DNA of 64,000 bases from Fredericiella sp038205395 (GCA_038205395.1 JBBRBX010000007.1:11759-75758); one strand, 5' to 3'; positions 50,095 through 60,583 are shown, numbered from the stretch's first letter. A program made the numbers and translations. The notes: a model not told the origin generated them from the letters alone.

Positions 50095-51982
50095 ACGAAC
50101 TCCACACCCACACACGCATCGCGCCCGCTGCGCGGTTGTCCCAGGCATAATAAGGGATGGCGGTGAGAGGGATGGGTGTATAGGTCGGCGGCTGCGTGCG
50201 ATAGAGCACATTCTCCCAACCGTCTTCGACGGCAGCCAGCCCTTCCCCTGTCAGCACCACCACACCGTCCAAAAGATCAGGTTGAAAGGAGGGGCTGAGA
50301 GCGGACGCTGCCGGCAGCTGCAGCCGCTGCAGTGGGATGGCCAGATCGACTTCTTCAAAGCAGTAGACGAGCGGGCCACGCTGCAGCGCCACCTGCCCTG
50401 CATCCTGGCGCACATCGGGGTGTGCATACATCCGCTCGACCGGCATCTCCAGTTCCAGCGTCACGCGATCACCCGCCTGCCAGGTGCGATCCAACACGAG
50501 ATAACGGCGGCGCAGCTTGCCCTCCATATCCACCGGTTCGCCATTGACGGCCACCTGCGCCCGCCGGCACCAGCCGGGGATGCGCAGACGCAGCCCAAAG
50601 CGAGCACGCTGGTCAAGCATCAGTTCGATCTGCACGCGGCCGTCCCACGGATAGCGGGTCTCCTGGCGCAAGGTGATACTTTGCCCGTTCATGCTCAGCG
50701 TCGCCGAACCTTGCACATACAGATGGACGGCGATCTCGTTGTCACTTTGGCCGTAGATGTACTCGCCCAGCGAAGCCAGCAGGCGGGCGACATTTGGCGG
50801 GCAGCAGGCGCAGTCAAACCAGGCCTGCCGATGATGGTCGCCCTCTGAGGCCAACGGGTTTTCATAAAAGAAGCGCTCCCCATCCAACGAGACCCCGCTG
50901 ATCACGCCGTTGTAAAGCGCCCGCTCCAGCACATCGGCATAGCGGCCATCACAGGCCAACTGCAGCAGGCGGTGGCTCCAGAAGACCAGCCCAATGGCGG
51001 CGCAGGTTTCAGCATAAGCATTTTCATTGGGCAGATCATAGTCGTGCGTGAAACCTTCATTCGCCGCAGCCGGCCCAATGCCGCCAGTGATGTAGAGATT
51101 GCGCGTGGTCAGATGGCGCCACAACTGCTCACAAGCTTCGAGCAAGGCAGCATCACCCAATTCGCCGGCCAGATCGGCCATTGCAGAATAGAGATACATA
51201 GCGCGCACCGAGTGGCCAACCACCGCCTGCTGCTCGCGCACAGGCAGGTGCGACTGGCTGTAGGCATGAGTTTTGAAGCGGTAGGCGGCCGGATCGTCCC
51301 CACGCGCTAGCGCCTCTTGGTCAAAGTAGTGCGGCTGCACCCCGCGTTCATCGACAAAATAGGCGGCCAAATCCAGATAGCGGCGTTCACCAGTGGCGTG
51401 ATAGAGCTTGACCAGCGCCAGTTCGATCTCCTCATGGCCAGGGTAGCCGCGTTTTTGGTCCTCCTCACGGCCAAACACCGTAGCAATATAGTCGGCGTAC
51501 CGGCTGACCACGTCGAGCAGCGCCCGCTTGCCGGTGGCTTGATAGTGGGCCACACCCGCTTCAATCAGATGGCCGGCGCAGTACAGCTCATGGTTATCGC
51601 GCAGGTTGCTCCAACGCTTGTCCGGCTCAACCGAGGTGTAGTGGGTGTTGAGATAGCCGTCCGGCTGCTGCGAAACAGCTAGCAAGGCCACGACTTCATC
51701 CACCAGCGTATCCAACTGTGGGTCGGGATGGGTGGCCAGGCTGTAGGCCGCTGCTTCGATCCACTTGGCGATGTCCGAGTCCCAGAAGTAGTGAGGCTCC
51801 TTCTGACCCGGCTGCCAGTCGAGACGCAGGGCATCCACACGTCCAGTAGTTTTACATTGGTCGTATTCAATCGGGATCGTGCGTTCACGATTGGCGCGCA
51901 GGCGCGGCATCCAAAACTCGTCCTCAATCGTCACAGCGGTAAAGGGCACAGGCGCAAATGTGCGTCGAACAGTAGCGGGCAT
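50084..51982 (-). CDS. GH127 beta-L-arabinofuranosidase (DUF1680)
   Basis: 632 residues from the ATG at 51982, with CGGAG about 7 bases upstream. The alpha/alpha barrel with beta-sandwich tail of GH127 is indicated by TIEDEFWMPRLRANRERTIP, HYFWDSDIAKWIEAAAYSL, YITGGIGPAAANEGF and DCACCPPNVARLLASLGEY (zinc/nucleophile cysteines Cys393-Cys394). The family uses a zinc-bound cysteine nucleophile to release beta-L-arabinofuranose from hydroxyproline-linked or plant glycans. There is no signal peptide. A stem-loop precedes the gene, and the GH130 gene lies upstream on the same strand. Confidence 0.88.
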   Translation of the reverse strand: MPATVRRTFAPVPFTAVTIEDEFWMPRLRANRERTIPIEYDQCKTTGRVDALRLDWQPGQKEPHYFWDSDIAKWIEAAAYSLATHPDPQLDTLVDEVVALLAVSQQPDGYLNTHYTSVEPDKRWSNLRDNHELYCAGHLIEAGVAHYQATGKRALLDVVSRYADYIATVFGREEDQKRGYPGHEEIELALVKLYHATGERRYLDLAAYFVDERGVQPHYFDQEALARGDDPAAYRFKTHAYSQSHLPVREQQAVVGHSVRAMYLYSAMADLAGELGDAALLEACEQLWRHLTTRNLYITGGIGPAAANEGFTHDYDLPNENAYAETCAAIGLVFWSHRLLQLACDGRYADVLERALYNGVISGVSLDGERFFYENPLASEGDHHRQAWFDCACCPPNVARLLASLGEYIYGQSDNEIAVHLYVQGSATLSMNGQSITLRQETRYPWDGRVQIELMLDQRARFGLRLRIPGWCRRAQVAVNGEPVDMEGKLRRRYLVLDRTWQAGDRVTLELEMPVERMYAHPDVRQDAGQVALQRGPLVYCFEEVDLAIPLQRLQLPAASALSPSFQPDLLDGVVVLTGEGLAAVEDGWENVLYRTQPPTYTPIPLTAIPYYAWDNRAAGAMRVWVWSSYGG

Positions 51983-52029
51983 AATCGGCTCCGAGCAAGG
52001 CAAGAAGAAGTTGATGGGGGTCATTGTAA

Positions 52030-52078
52030 CACCTATGTGCTTGTGAGGCTTTTTGCAGCTCTTACAAGCACATAGGTG
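52030..52078. terminator. 15-bp perfect stem-loop between GH130 and GH127 genes
   Basis: CACCTATGTGCTTGT (52030-52044) pairs with ACAAGCACATAGGTG (52064-52078), loop 19 nt. It starts 15 bases after the GH130 stop on the minus strand and lies 48 bases before the GH127 start. No U-run is seen in either direction, so attenuation or mRNA processing is as likely as termination. Confidence 0.6.
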
Positions 52079-52092
52079 CAGACCGCAGCAGC

Positions 52093-53076
52093 CTACAGTT
52101 CGTTATTTTCGTCCAGCCAGGCCAGCACTTCATCCACACGGCAGAAGGCGAGACCGGTGACGGTGTCGGCTGCCCCATAGTAGAGCGTGATGCGTCCAGT
52201 GGCCGGGTCGGTGAGCGCGGCGCAGGGGAAGGCCACATTGGGCACATCGCCCACGCATTCATATAGCGTCTGCGGCGACATGAGATAGGGGCCGCCGCGC
52301 CGGATCACCTTCCAAGGCTGGTCAAGGTCAAGCAGCGCCGCACCGAAGCTGTAGACATAGCCGTTGCACGAGGTAAGTACACCGTGATAGAAGAGCAGCC
52401 AACCTGCACGCGTCTCAATTGGCGTCGGCCCCGCTCCAATCTTGGTTGACTGCCAGCCGCCTTTCGTGCCCATCACCCAGCGGTGATGGCCCCAATGCTC
52501 CATATCTGGGCTTTCACTGTAGAAAATGTCGCCAAAGGGCGTATGGCCGTTATCGCTGGGGCGGCTGTACATGGCAAACTTGCGCCCGATCTTGCGCGGG
52601 AAGAGCACGCCATTGCGGTTGAAGGGCAGAAAAGCGTTCTCCAACTGGTGAAAGATCTCAAAGTCGTGTGTGTAGGCCAGGCCGATGGTGGGACCGTGGT
52701 AGCCGTTGCACCAGCTCACATAGTAGCGGTCCTCAATCCAGCAGACACGCGGGTCGTAGCGGTACGCCAGCTTGGTGATCTCCGGGTCGCCCTGCATCTC
52801 AATTGTCTGGGGGTTGATCTCCCAGTGAATGCCGTCGCGGCTGCGCCCGGCGTGGATATTCATCTCGCGCCGCTTGTCATCGCAGCGGAAGACACCGGCG
52901 AATGCCCCTTGATAGGGAACGACGGCGCTGTTGAAGATGCTGTTCGAAGTTGGGATGGCATCACGCGGGATGATAGGGTTGGCGGAGTAGCGCCAGACAA
53001 CATCGGACACGCCGGCTGGCCGCTCTTCCCACGGAATATTGGGCAGATCGGGGCCGAGCATGGTGGGTTGTGACAT
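52093..53076 (-). CDS. GH130-family phosphorylase/glycosidase
   Basis: 327 residues. The five-bladed beta-propeller of GH130 is recognisable from ANPIIPRDAIPTSNSIFNSA, EITKLAYRYDPRVCWIEDRYY, VLFPRKIGRKFAMYSRPSDNG and IGAGPTPIETRAGWLLFYHG. The Asp in RYDPRV corresponds to the region of the catalytic acid. GH130 enzymes act on beta-mannosides, many as phosphorylases yielding mannose 1-phosphate. Whether the phosphate-binding Arg/His set is complete cannot be settled by eye. The protein is cytoplasmic (no signal peptide). Upstream spacing to the next gene (divergent, 200 bases) leaves room for its own promoter. Confidence 0.85.
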   Translation of the reverse strand: MSQPTMLGPDLPNIPWEERPAGVSDVVWRYSANPIIPRDAIPTSNSIFNSAVVPYQGAFAGVFRCDDKRREMNIHAGRSRDGIHWEINPQTIEMQGDPEITKLAYRYDPRVCWIEDRYYVSWCNGYHGPTIGLAYTHDFEIFHQLENAFLPFNRNGVLFPRKIGRKFAMYSRPSDNGHTPFGDIFYSESPDMEHWGHHRWVMGTKGGWQSTKIGAGPTPIETRAGWLLFYHGVLTSCNGYVYSFGAALLDLDQPWKVIRRGGPYLMSPQTLYECVGDVPNVAFPCAALTDPATGRITLYYGAADTVTGLAFCRVDEVLAWLDENNEL

Positions 53077-53208
53077 GAATTAGCTACCTTTCAACAAGGT
53101 GAGTAGGAAGTTCAGAATCAAGGCGAAGCGGCCTTATTGAGCACAGAGGATACCGCCGATGGCAGTGTGTGTCAAAGCAAACATGCCTTCAGCCGTCTGC
53201 CCCACATG

Positions 53209-53214
53209 GTATAA
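53209..53214 (+). promoter_or_regulatory. TATAAT box before the DinB-fold gene
   Basis: A perfect -10 hexamer 64 bases before the ATG at 53278. The -35 region (CTTCAG at 17 bases) is weak. Confidence 0.4.
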
Positions 53215-53277
53215 TCATGGACGGTGTGGCTGCACATGTACCAGTTGTCTATACTAAATATATTGGAGGATACCGAT

Positions 53278-54237
53278 ATGCTCACCACACAAGAACGCTC
53301 CCTCCTGATCGACCAGATTCGCCGCCTGCCTGACCAAATTAATTATCTGGTCGCCGCTTTGTCGCCTGACGAGTTGGGCGGGCGCTTTGTGCCCGGCGAA
53401 TGGTCGGCGGCGCAGAATATTCACCATTTGGCCGATTCGCATATGACCAGCTATGTCCGCTGCCGGCTGATCGCCACCGAGGAGGAGCCGCCGCTCAAGC
53501 CATACGACCCTGACCGTTGGGCAGCACTGCCAGACGCGGAAGATGTCGATGTGGCGGCGTCACAGCAAATCCTGCACGGGATGCATGAGCGCTGGGTGAA
53601 GTTTTGGCAGAGTCTGCCGGCGGAGGCATGGCCGCGCCAGGGCTTCCACCCTGAACATGGTCTTGTCACATTGGAAGACCAGCTAAAACTCTACGCCCGC
53701 CACGGCCAGGGGCATGTCGACCAGATTCGCCGCACCGTGGCCGCCCAATACAGCGAGCTGCCTGCCACCCATGCAGAGCTGCTGGCGCGTACCGACCGCG
53801 AGTGGGAACGGCTCAACAGCCTGATCGCACGCATGACGCCGGCCCAATTGGAAAGCAAAACAGAGGGCGGCTGGTCGCCCAAGCTGCATCTGGCGCATAT
53901 CAGCGCCTGGGAGCGCCTGCTGGCCCGCCACATCCTCGGCGACGAGCCGGAGCATGTGGCGTTTGATCTGACGGCTGAGCAGGTGGAAACGTCCGAGTTG
54001 GATCAGTTGAACGACTTGCTGATGCAGGCGGACGCGTCTAAGCCGCTGGATGTAGTGCTGGCGGCCTTTCACGCCACACACGAAGAGGTGCGCGCGGCGG
54101 TGACCGGGATGGAATGGGCGGCATGGCACGGGCAAACGCGCGAGTGGAACGGGCAGCAGCAGCCACGGCTGGGCTGGCTGGCCAACAACTGCTATGAGCA
54201 CTATTTGGAACATTGGCAGTGGCTGCCGGTGGTGTAG
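53278..54237 (+). CDS. Tandem DinB-fold protein
   Basis: 319 residues from the ATG at 53278, with TTGGAGG 8 bases upstream. It contains two DinB/YfiT four-helix bundles. The first (about 1-165) has EWSAAQNIHHLADSHM and ARHGQGHVDQIRR, giving the three-histidine metal site. The second (about 170-319) has LHLAHISAWERLLARHI and NNCYEHYLEHW, resembling the ClbS/DfsB-like (DUF1706) branch. Single-domain members are metal-dependent thiol transferases or DNA-protection proteins. A natural fusion of the two branches is less usual. The substrate cannot be deduced. Confidence 0.8.
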   Translation: MLTTQERSLLIDQIRRLPDQINYLVAALSPDELGGRFVPGEWSAAQNIHHLADSHMTSYVRCRLIATEEEPPLKPYDPDRWAALPDAEDVDVAASQQILHGMHERWVKFWQSLPAEAWPRQGFHPEHGLVTLEDQLKLYARHGQGHVDQIRRTVAAQYSELPATHAELLARTDREWERLNSLIARMTPAQLESKTEGGWSPKLHLAHISAWERLLARHILGDEPEHVAFDLTAEQVETSELDQLNDLLMQADASKPLDVVLAAFHATHEEVRAAVTGMEWAAWHGQTREWNGQQQPRLGWLANNCYEHYLEHWQWLPVV

Positions 54238-54354
54238 GGGCCGCCCGATCCACTTTGGCCGCTTTACCAATTGTCCATTCTGGATACAATGGCCTTCCAA
54301 CCGATGGAATCGCCTGTCGGTGACGTGCATAGGGCGCAAAGAAGGGGAGCTGTC

Positions 54355-55053
54355 ATGCAAGATGAGGCTGGTCTGTATGAATTTGCCCGCATCGGCGAAG
54401 TGGCGGAGACGACGACACAACTGCTGGCTCTCGGCTTGCAGTGCCGCACAACCTTTGCCGGCCGGCCCAGCAGCGCAGCACATCGCGCCGACCTAGTGGA
54501 GCAGTACGTCCTGCAGCAGGCGCGCAACTGGATGGCGCAGGCGCGTGAAGGTTTTGTACTTTCGCTGCGCAGTGCACAAACGCCCAGCAAGGCCGAACTG
54601 CGCTTTCTGCTTGAACGCGTGCTGCACGATTGGGGTGCGCTGAGCCAAGAGCTAGGGCTGGAGCCAAGCGAACGCGAACCCGAGGCGAACCCATCATCTG
54701 GGGAGGAACCAGCCATTGAACGGCTGCGCCACCAACTGCTGGCCTTTGGCATGGCAGCCACAGCGTTAGGCAGCTTGCCGCGCACACCCGCCGAAGAAGT
54801 CACCTTTCCCTACAGCTTTGGCCGCCCCCCTACATATGGCGATATTCCCGCCCCCGCCACGCCGGCTGCTATGCTCCAGCGCATTGAAGAAGTGGAGACA
54901 ATGCTCTGGAAGCTGATGGCAACCGACCTGCAGGCGCTGCTCAATCACGCCTACGGCCCTCTACGCCGCACCTATGGCTTCTTCGAAGTGAGCGCACGGC
55001 TGGCCAACGGCGAGAGCAGACGTTTCGGCATCAAACCTACGCGCGCAGTTTGA
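54355..55053 (+). CDS. Hypothetical helical protein
   Basis: 232 residues from the ATG at 54355, with GGGGAG 5 bases upstream. No family is recognised. It is soluble and mostly helical with many Glu and Ala. It has a Tyr/Gly-rich segment (FPYSFGRPPTYGDIPAPATP, about 160-180) followed by a helix MLQRIEEVETMLWKLMATDLQALL and a basic C-terminus. The gene lies between the DinB-fold and SufE genes with 117 and 114 bases on either side, so it is likely an independent or loosely linked unit. No cysteine or metal motif is apparent. Confidence 0.55.
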   Translation: MQDEAGLYEFARIGEVAETTTQLLALGLQCRTTFAGRPSSAAHRADLVEQYVLQQARNWMAQAREGFVLSLRSAQTPSKAELRFLLERVLHDWGALSQELGLEPSEREPEANPSSGEEPAIERLRHQLLAFGMAATALGSLPRTPAEEVTFPYSFGRPPTYGDIPAPATPAAMLQRIEEVETMLWKLMATDLQALLNHAYGPLRRTYGFFEVSARLANGESRRFGIKPTRAV

Positions 55054-55167
55054 TGGGCCGCAGATCGGGGCCGGCGGTCGAGGCCAACGGCCCATATACT
55101 TGACGCCCCGCCCGCGTCTGCGTTACCATGCGGCGGTCAACCGCTGTACAGGAAATGAGATTGGACG

Positions 55168-55617
55168 ATGGATACACTGACGCAAGAAAAGATCGACCGC
55201 TGCCCGCCCGCTTTGCAGGCAATCGTGAGTGACTTCCGCGAGGCAACCCCGCACGAACGGCTGGAGTACCTGCTGGAATTTTCCGACAGCCTGCCGCCGC
55301 TGCCTGCCCACCTTCAGTCTAAGCGCGATCAGATGGAGCAGGTGCACGAGTGCCAGACGCCGGTTTTTCTCTTTACCGAACTGGAAGACAACAAGGTGCG
55401 CTTTGCGCTCGACATTCCGCCCGAATCCCCCACCATCCGCGGCTATGCGTCGATCCTGGTGGAAGGGCTGGAAGATGCCTCGCCGCAAGCGGTGCTGGAT
55501 ACGCCTGATGATGTCTATCTGCTGCTGGGGCTGTCTGAAGTAATCACCCCGCAGCGCGTGCGCGGTCTGCACGCGCTGCTCAGCTATATGAAAAAGCAAG
55601 TCCGCAACCTCCTATAA
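55168..55617 (+). CDS. sufE: SufE-family sulfur acceptor
   Basis: 149 residues, close to the 138-145 of SufE. The family features are RLEYLLEFSDSLPPLP and the acceptor Cys62 in QVHECQTPVFLF, then FALDIPPESPTIRGYASILVEGLEDASP and LLGLSEVITPQRVRGLHALLSYMKKQV. SufE takes persulfide sulfur from the SufS desulfurase for Fe-S cluster assembly. No suf genes adjoin it here. Confidence 0.92.
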   Translation: MDTLTQEKIDRCPPALQAIVSDFREATPHERLEYLLEFSDSLPPLPAHLQSKRDQMEQVHECQTPVFLFTELEDNKVRFALDIPPESPTIRGYASILVEGLEDASPQAVLDTPDDVYLLLGLSEVITPQRVRGLHALLSYMKKQVRNLL

Positions 55618-55656
55618 CCCAATCATCCACCGCCAGACAAACCAAAGGAACTGTGC

Positions 55657-56715
55657 ATGAAAGGAATCCATTGGCTGCTGCTCTTTTTTCCAGTGGCGAT
55701 TGCGGCGGAACTGCTGCATTGGGGCGAGCTGGTGATCTTCATCACGGCGGCGCTGGCTATCGTACCCATCGCCGGTGTGTTGGGTGAGGCGACCGAGGCG
55801 CTGGCCGCCAAGACCGGTCCACAGGTAGGCGGCCTGCTCAACGCCAGCCTGGGCAACGCCGCCGAGCTGATCATCACGCTGGTGGCCATCAATGCCGGCG
55901 CCATCGAACTGGTGCGCGCCTCCATTATCGGCTCCATCCTCGGCAACCTGCTCTTTGTTCTCGGCCTCAGCCTGCTGCTGGGCGGCGTGAAGCATGGGGT
56001 GCAGCGCTTCAACCGCGAGCGGGTGACGCTGGACGCCACCCTGGTGGTGTTGGCGGCCTTTGTCATCAGTGTCCCCTCATTCTTCAGCCAGGTGATTGAG
56101 CCAAACTTTACACGCGTCGAGTGGCTGAGCTTGACCACCGCTGCCGTCGTGCTGCTGCTCTACATCTTGAGCATCTTTTACACCCTGCGCACTCCCAATC
56201 AAGACAACAGCGCCGCCGAAACCGTGCCCCATGAAGCGCCGGCGTGGAGCGTGCGCACAGCGCTGCTGATCATGCTGGTGGCCGTAGCCGGGCTGGCCGT
56301 TATGAGCGAATTTCTGGTCGGTTCGCTGGAGGCTGTCAGCGAGACCTTTCACCTGACCGAATTTTTTGTCGGTATTATTTTGGTCCCCATTATCGGCAAT
56401 GTCGCCGAACATCTGGTCGCCGTCCAAGTGGCGCGCAAAAATCAGATGGACCTCAGCCTTTCCATTGCGCTCGGCTCCAGCCTGCAGATCGCGCTCTTTG
56501 TTGCGCCGGTTTTGGTTTTTGTTTCGCTGGCAATGGGCCACCCGCTGACGTTGGAATTCAACAACTATGAGGTGATCGCCCTGCTGGCCGCTTCCTTCGT
56601 GGCTACCTTTGTGGCGCTTGATGGACGGTCCAACTGGCTGGAAGGCGCCATGTTGATTGCTCTGTATGGCGTGCTGGCGCTGGCTTTTTACTTCCTGCCG
56701 GCGACGGTGCGCTGA
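55657..56715 (+). CDS. Ca2+/H+ antiporter, CaCA family (Cax/ChaA)
   Basis: 352 residues with eleven or so membrane segments. Both alpha repeats are present: GGLLNASLGNAAELIITLVAI (about 66-86) and FFVGIILVPIIGNVAEHLV (about 235-253), each with the GNxxE core that binds calcium. GNLLFVLGLSLLLGG lies between them. It exports Ca2+ in exchange for protons. It begins 40 bases after sufE, with AAAGGA 9 bases before its ATG. Confidence 0.92.
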   Translation: MKGIHWLLLFFPVAIAAELLHWGELVIFITAALAIVPIAGVLGEATEALAAKTGPQVGGLLNASLGNAAELIITLVAINAGAIELVRASIIGSILGNLLFVLGLSLLLGGVKHGVQRFNRERVTLDATLVVLAAFVISVPSFFSQVIEPNFTRVEWLSLTTAAVVLLLYILSIFYTLRTPNQDNSAAETVPHEAPAWSVRTALLIMLVAVAGLAVMSEFLVGSLEAVSETFHLTEFFVGIILVPIIGNVAEHLVAVQVARKNQMDLSLSIALGSSLQIALFVAPVLVFVSLAMGHPLTLEFNNYEVIALLAASFVATFVALDGRSNWLEGAMLIALYGVLALAFYFLPATVR

Positions 56716-56767
56716 TTGACAAAATAACGGCGGTTACAGCAGGCAAAAAGACGCAATTGTTTGAACT

Positions 56768-56783
56768 TGTGACATTCGTCACC
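56768..56783 (+). promoter_or_regulatory. CRP/FNR-type site upstream of malic enzyme gene
   Basis: TGTGA-CATTCG-TCACC matches the CRP consensus TGTGA-N6-TCACA in 9 of 10 positions; the inverted core is GTGAC-N4-GTCAC. It lies about 105 bases before the ATG at 56887. Whether a promoter lies just downstream is unclear (TTGACA at 56844 has no good -10). Confidence 0.5.
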
Positions 56784-56886
56784 CGAATTGCCTGACGAAC
56801 TGGTATTACCACAAAGCGGTATCACATGTACGCTGGTGTGTAGTTGACACAACCAACACCACCTGCGTGACGAAAGTGAGAATATA

Positions 56887-59127
56887 ATGTCGAATCTAAA
56901 ACAGGATTCACTGGACTATCATGCCCACGGACGACCAGGCAAACTCAAGATTACGGCCACCAAGCCGATGGATACGCAGCGCGATCTTTCGCTGGCGTAC
57001 TCGCCTGGCGTTGCTTATCCTGTTCTGGCCATCGCCGATAACCCTGAACTTGCCTACGACTATACGGCTAAAGGCAACCTGGTGGCCGTGATCAGCAACG
57101 GTACGGCCATTCTCGGCTTGGGTGACCGCGGCCCGCTCGCCGCTAAGCCGGTCATGGAAGGCAAAGCCGTGCTCTTTAAGCGCTTTGCCGATGTCGATGT
57201 GTTCGACATTGAGGTCAATTCCAAAAGCGTCGAAGAAATCGTCCTTTTTGGCCAGATGATTGCGCCCACCGTCGGCGGCATCAACCTTGAAGACATTAAA
57301 GCCCCTGAGTGCTTTTATATCGAGCGCGAACTACAAAAACGCGTGGATATCCCAGTCTTTCACGATGACCAGCATGGCACCGCCATTATTTCGGGCGCCG
57401 GCCTGATCAACGCCCTCGAACTGGTGGGCAAGAAGCTATCGGATGTGAAGATCGTGCTCAATGGCGCCGGCGCCGCCTCGATTGCCACCGCCGAACTGTA
57501 CATCGCGCTCGGCGCCAGGCTGGAAAACTTTATCATGTGCGACAGCAAGGGCGTCATCTACAAGGGGCGCGGCGCGGGCATGAACGAGTTCAAAGAGCAA
57601 TATGCCGTCGAAACCGATGCGCGCACGTTGGAAGACGCGCTCAAGGGAGCCGATGTCTTTATCGGTTTGTCGGTAGCGAACTGCGTCACGCGGGAAATGG
57701 TGCGCAGCATGGCCGATGACCCGATTATCTTCGCCATGGCCAATCCGGACCCCGAAATCACCTACGAAGAGGTGCAGGCGGCGCGCTCGGATGCGATCTT
57801 CGGCACTGGACGCAGCGACTATCCCAACCAGGTCAATAACGTCTTAGGCTTCCCCTTTATCTTTCGCGGCGCGCTCGACGTACGGGCGCGCGCCGTCAAC
57901 ATGGAGATGAAGCTGGCGGCGACTCGCGCCCTGGCGGGGCTGGCGAAGGAAGATGTGCCCGACAGCGTAATTCGCGCCTATGGACTCAGCGAACTGCGCT
58001 TCAGCCGCGAATACATCATTCCAAAGCCGCTCGATCCGCGTGTGCTGATGTGGGTGGCTCCCGCCGTCGCCAAGGCCGCTATTGAGACTGGCGTCGCCCG
58101 CATCCAGATTGACCTGGACGCCTACATGGATCAACTGGCCGCCCGCCTGGGTAGAAGCGCCCAAATTATGCGCCTGCTCGAACTCAAGGCCCGCAAGGCG
58201 CCAAAGCGCATTGTCTACGGCGAGGGCGAACACAATAAAGTGATCCGGGCCGCCTACGAGGTGGCGACTACCGGCGTGGCTGTGCCTGTCCTGCTGGGAC
58301 ACGAGGATGATATTCGCGCCGAGATCAAGAAGTTGGGGCTGGACTTTGCGCCGGAGATCGTCGACCCGATGCGCTCGACCAAACGCATGCAGTATGCGCA
58401 GTCATTTTATGACAAGCGAGAGCGCAAAGGCGTCACACTAGCGCGCGCCGGTGATCTCATGCGCCAGAGCACTTACTTTGGCTCGATGATGGTCGAGGCA
58501 GGCGACGCCGACGCCTTTGTGGCCGGATTGAGCTACAACTATGCGGAAGTGCTGCGCCCAGCCATGCAGTGTATCGGCGCCCGCCCAGGCGGCTGGGTCA
58601 GCGGTGTTTATGTCATGCTGGTGCAAGACAAGATCTACTTCTTTACCGACGTGACCGTGATCATCGACCCCAATCCTGAACAGTTGGCGGCAATCGCCAT
58701 GAACGCAGCAGAGTTGGCCAAGATGTTCGACGTCGAGCCGCGCATCGCGATGATCAGCTTCTCTAATTTCGGCAGCACACCCAACGTGCGCCAGGAGCGG
58801 GTGCGGCTGGCGGTGGAAATCGTCAAGGCGCAGCGGCCTGACCTGCAGGTGGATGGCGAGATGCAAGCCGATGTGGCCGTGACGCCCGAATTGATGGCGC
58901 GCCACTATCCGTTCAGCCAGGTAAGCGACGCCAACATCCTGGTTTTTCCGGGACTGGCTTCAGCCAACTCATCCTATAAACTGCTCAACCGCTTGGGCGG
59001 CGCCGAAGCCATTGGCCCCATCCTCGTGGGCATGAACAAGCCTGTCCATGTTCTGGCCACCGGCGCCGACGTGCGTGACATCATCAATGTCACGATTATG
59101 GCCGTGGTGGATGCGCAGGCGCGGTAA
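56887..59127 (+). CDS. maeB: NADP-dependent malic enzyme, phosphotransacetylase-fused (MaeB type)
   Basis: 746 residues, matching the long MaeB form. The malic N domain (about 1-160) has YSPGVAYPVLAIADNPELA and the GDRGPLAAKPVMEGKAVLFK region. The metal/substrate site is FHDDQHGTAIISGAGL. The NADP domain (about 165-400) has VLNGAGAASIATAELY. From about 430 a phosphotransacetylase-like domain follows (GEGEHNKVIRAAYEV, FPGLASANSSYKLLNRLGG), which in MaeB binds acetyl-CoA and regulates activity rather than catalysing. It converts malate to pyruvate, CO2 and NADPH. It is an independent unit ended by the terminator at 59164. Confidence 0.93.
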   Translation: MSNLKQDSLDYHAHGRPGKLKITATKPMDTQRDLSLAYSPGVAYPVLAIADNPELAYDYTAKGNLVAVISNGTAILGLGDRGPLAAKPVMEGKAVLFKRFADVDVFDIEVNSKSVEEIVLFGQMIAPTVGGINLEDIKAPECFYIERELQKRVDIPVFHDDQHGTAIISGAGLINALELVGKKLSDVKIVLNGAGAASIATAELYIALGARLENFIMCDSKGVIYKGRGAGMNEFKEQYAVETDARTLEDALKGADVFIGLSVANCVTREMVRSMADDPIIFAMANPDPEITYEEVQAARSDAIFGTGRSDYPNQVNNVLGFPFIFRGALDVRARAVNMEMKLAATRALAGLAKEDVPDSVIRAYGLSELRFSREYIIPKPLDPRVLMWVAPAVAKAAIETGVARIQIDLDAYMDQLAARLGRSAQIMRLLELKARKAPKRIVYGEGEHNKVIRAAYEVATTGVAVPVLLGHEDDIRAEIKKLGLDFAPEIVDPMRSTKRMQYAQSFYDKRERKGVTLARAGDLMRQSTYFGSMMVEAGDADAFVAGLSYNYAEVLRPAMQCIGARPGGWVSGVYVMLVQDKIYFFTDVTVIIDPNPEQLAAIAMNAAELAKMFDVEPRIAMISFSNFGSTPNVRQERVRLAVEIVKAQRPDLQVDGEMQADVAVTPELMARHYPFSQVSDANILVFPGLASANSSYKLLNRLGGAEAIGPILVGMNKPVHVLATGADVRDIINVTIMAVVDAQAR

Positions 59128-59163
59128 AGAACGAATTCAGACAATACTATAGCGTCTAGAGAG

Positions 59164-59194
59164 GGGGTCTATTGCCGCTAAAGCAATAGACCCC
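59164..59194. terminator. Bidirectional 12-bp terminator hairpin
   Basis: GGGGTCTATTGC (59164-59175) pairs perfectly with GCAATAGACCCC (59183-59194), loop 7 nt, between the convergent malic enzyme and flavoprotein genes. On the + strand it is followed by TATATTAT. It shares CAATAGAC with the stem-loop at 6185. Confidence 0.75.
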
Positions 59195-59307
59195 TATATT
59201 ATCTGCCGAAAGGGATCGCGAGGGGTTAGCTTCCAGCGAGTGGCAAGACGCGGTACAGCATGTACTGCCATCCGCCCGCCGGCTTTTCATAGTATAGGGT
59301 TGATACA

Positions 59308-60583
<1,276 letters not shown>

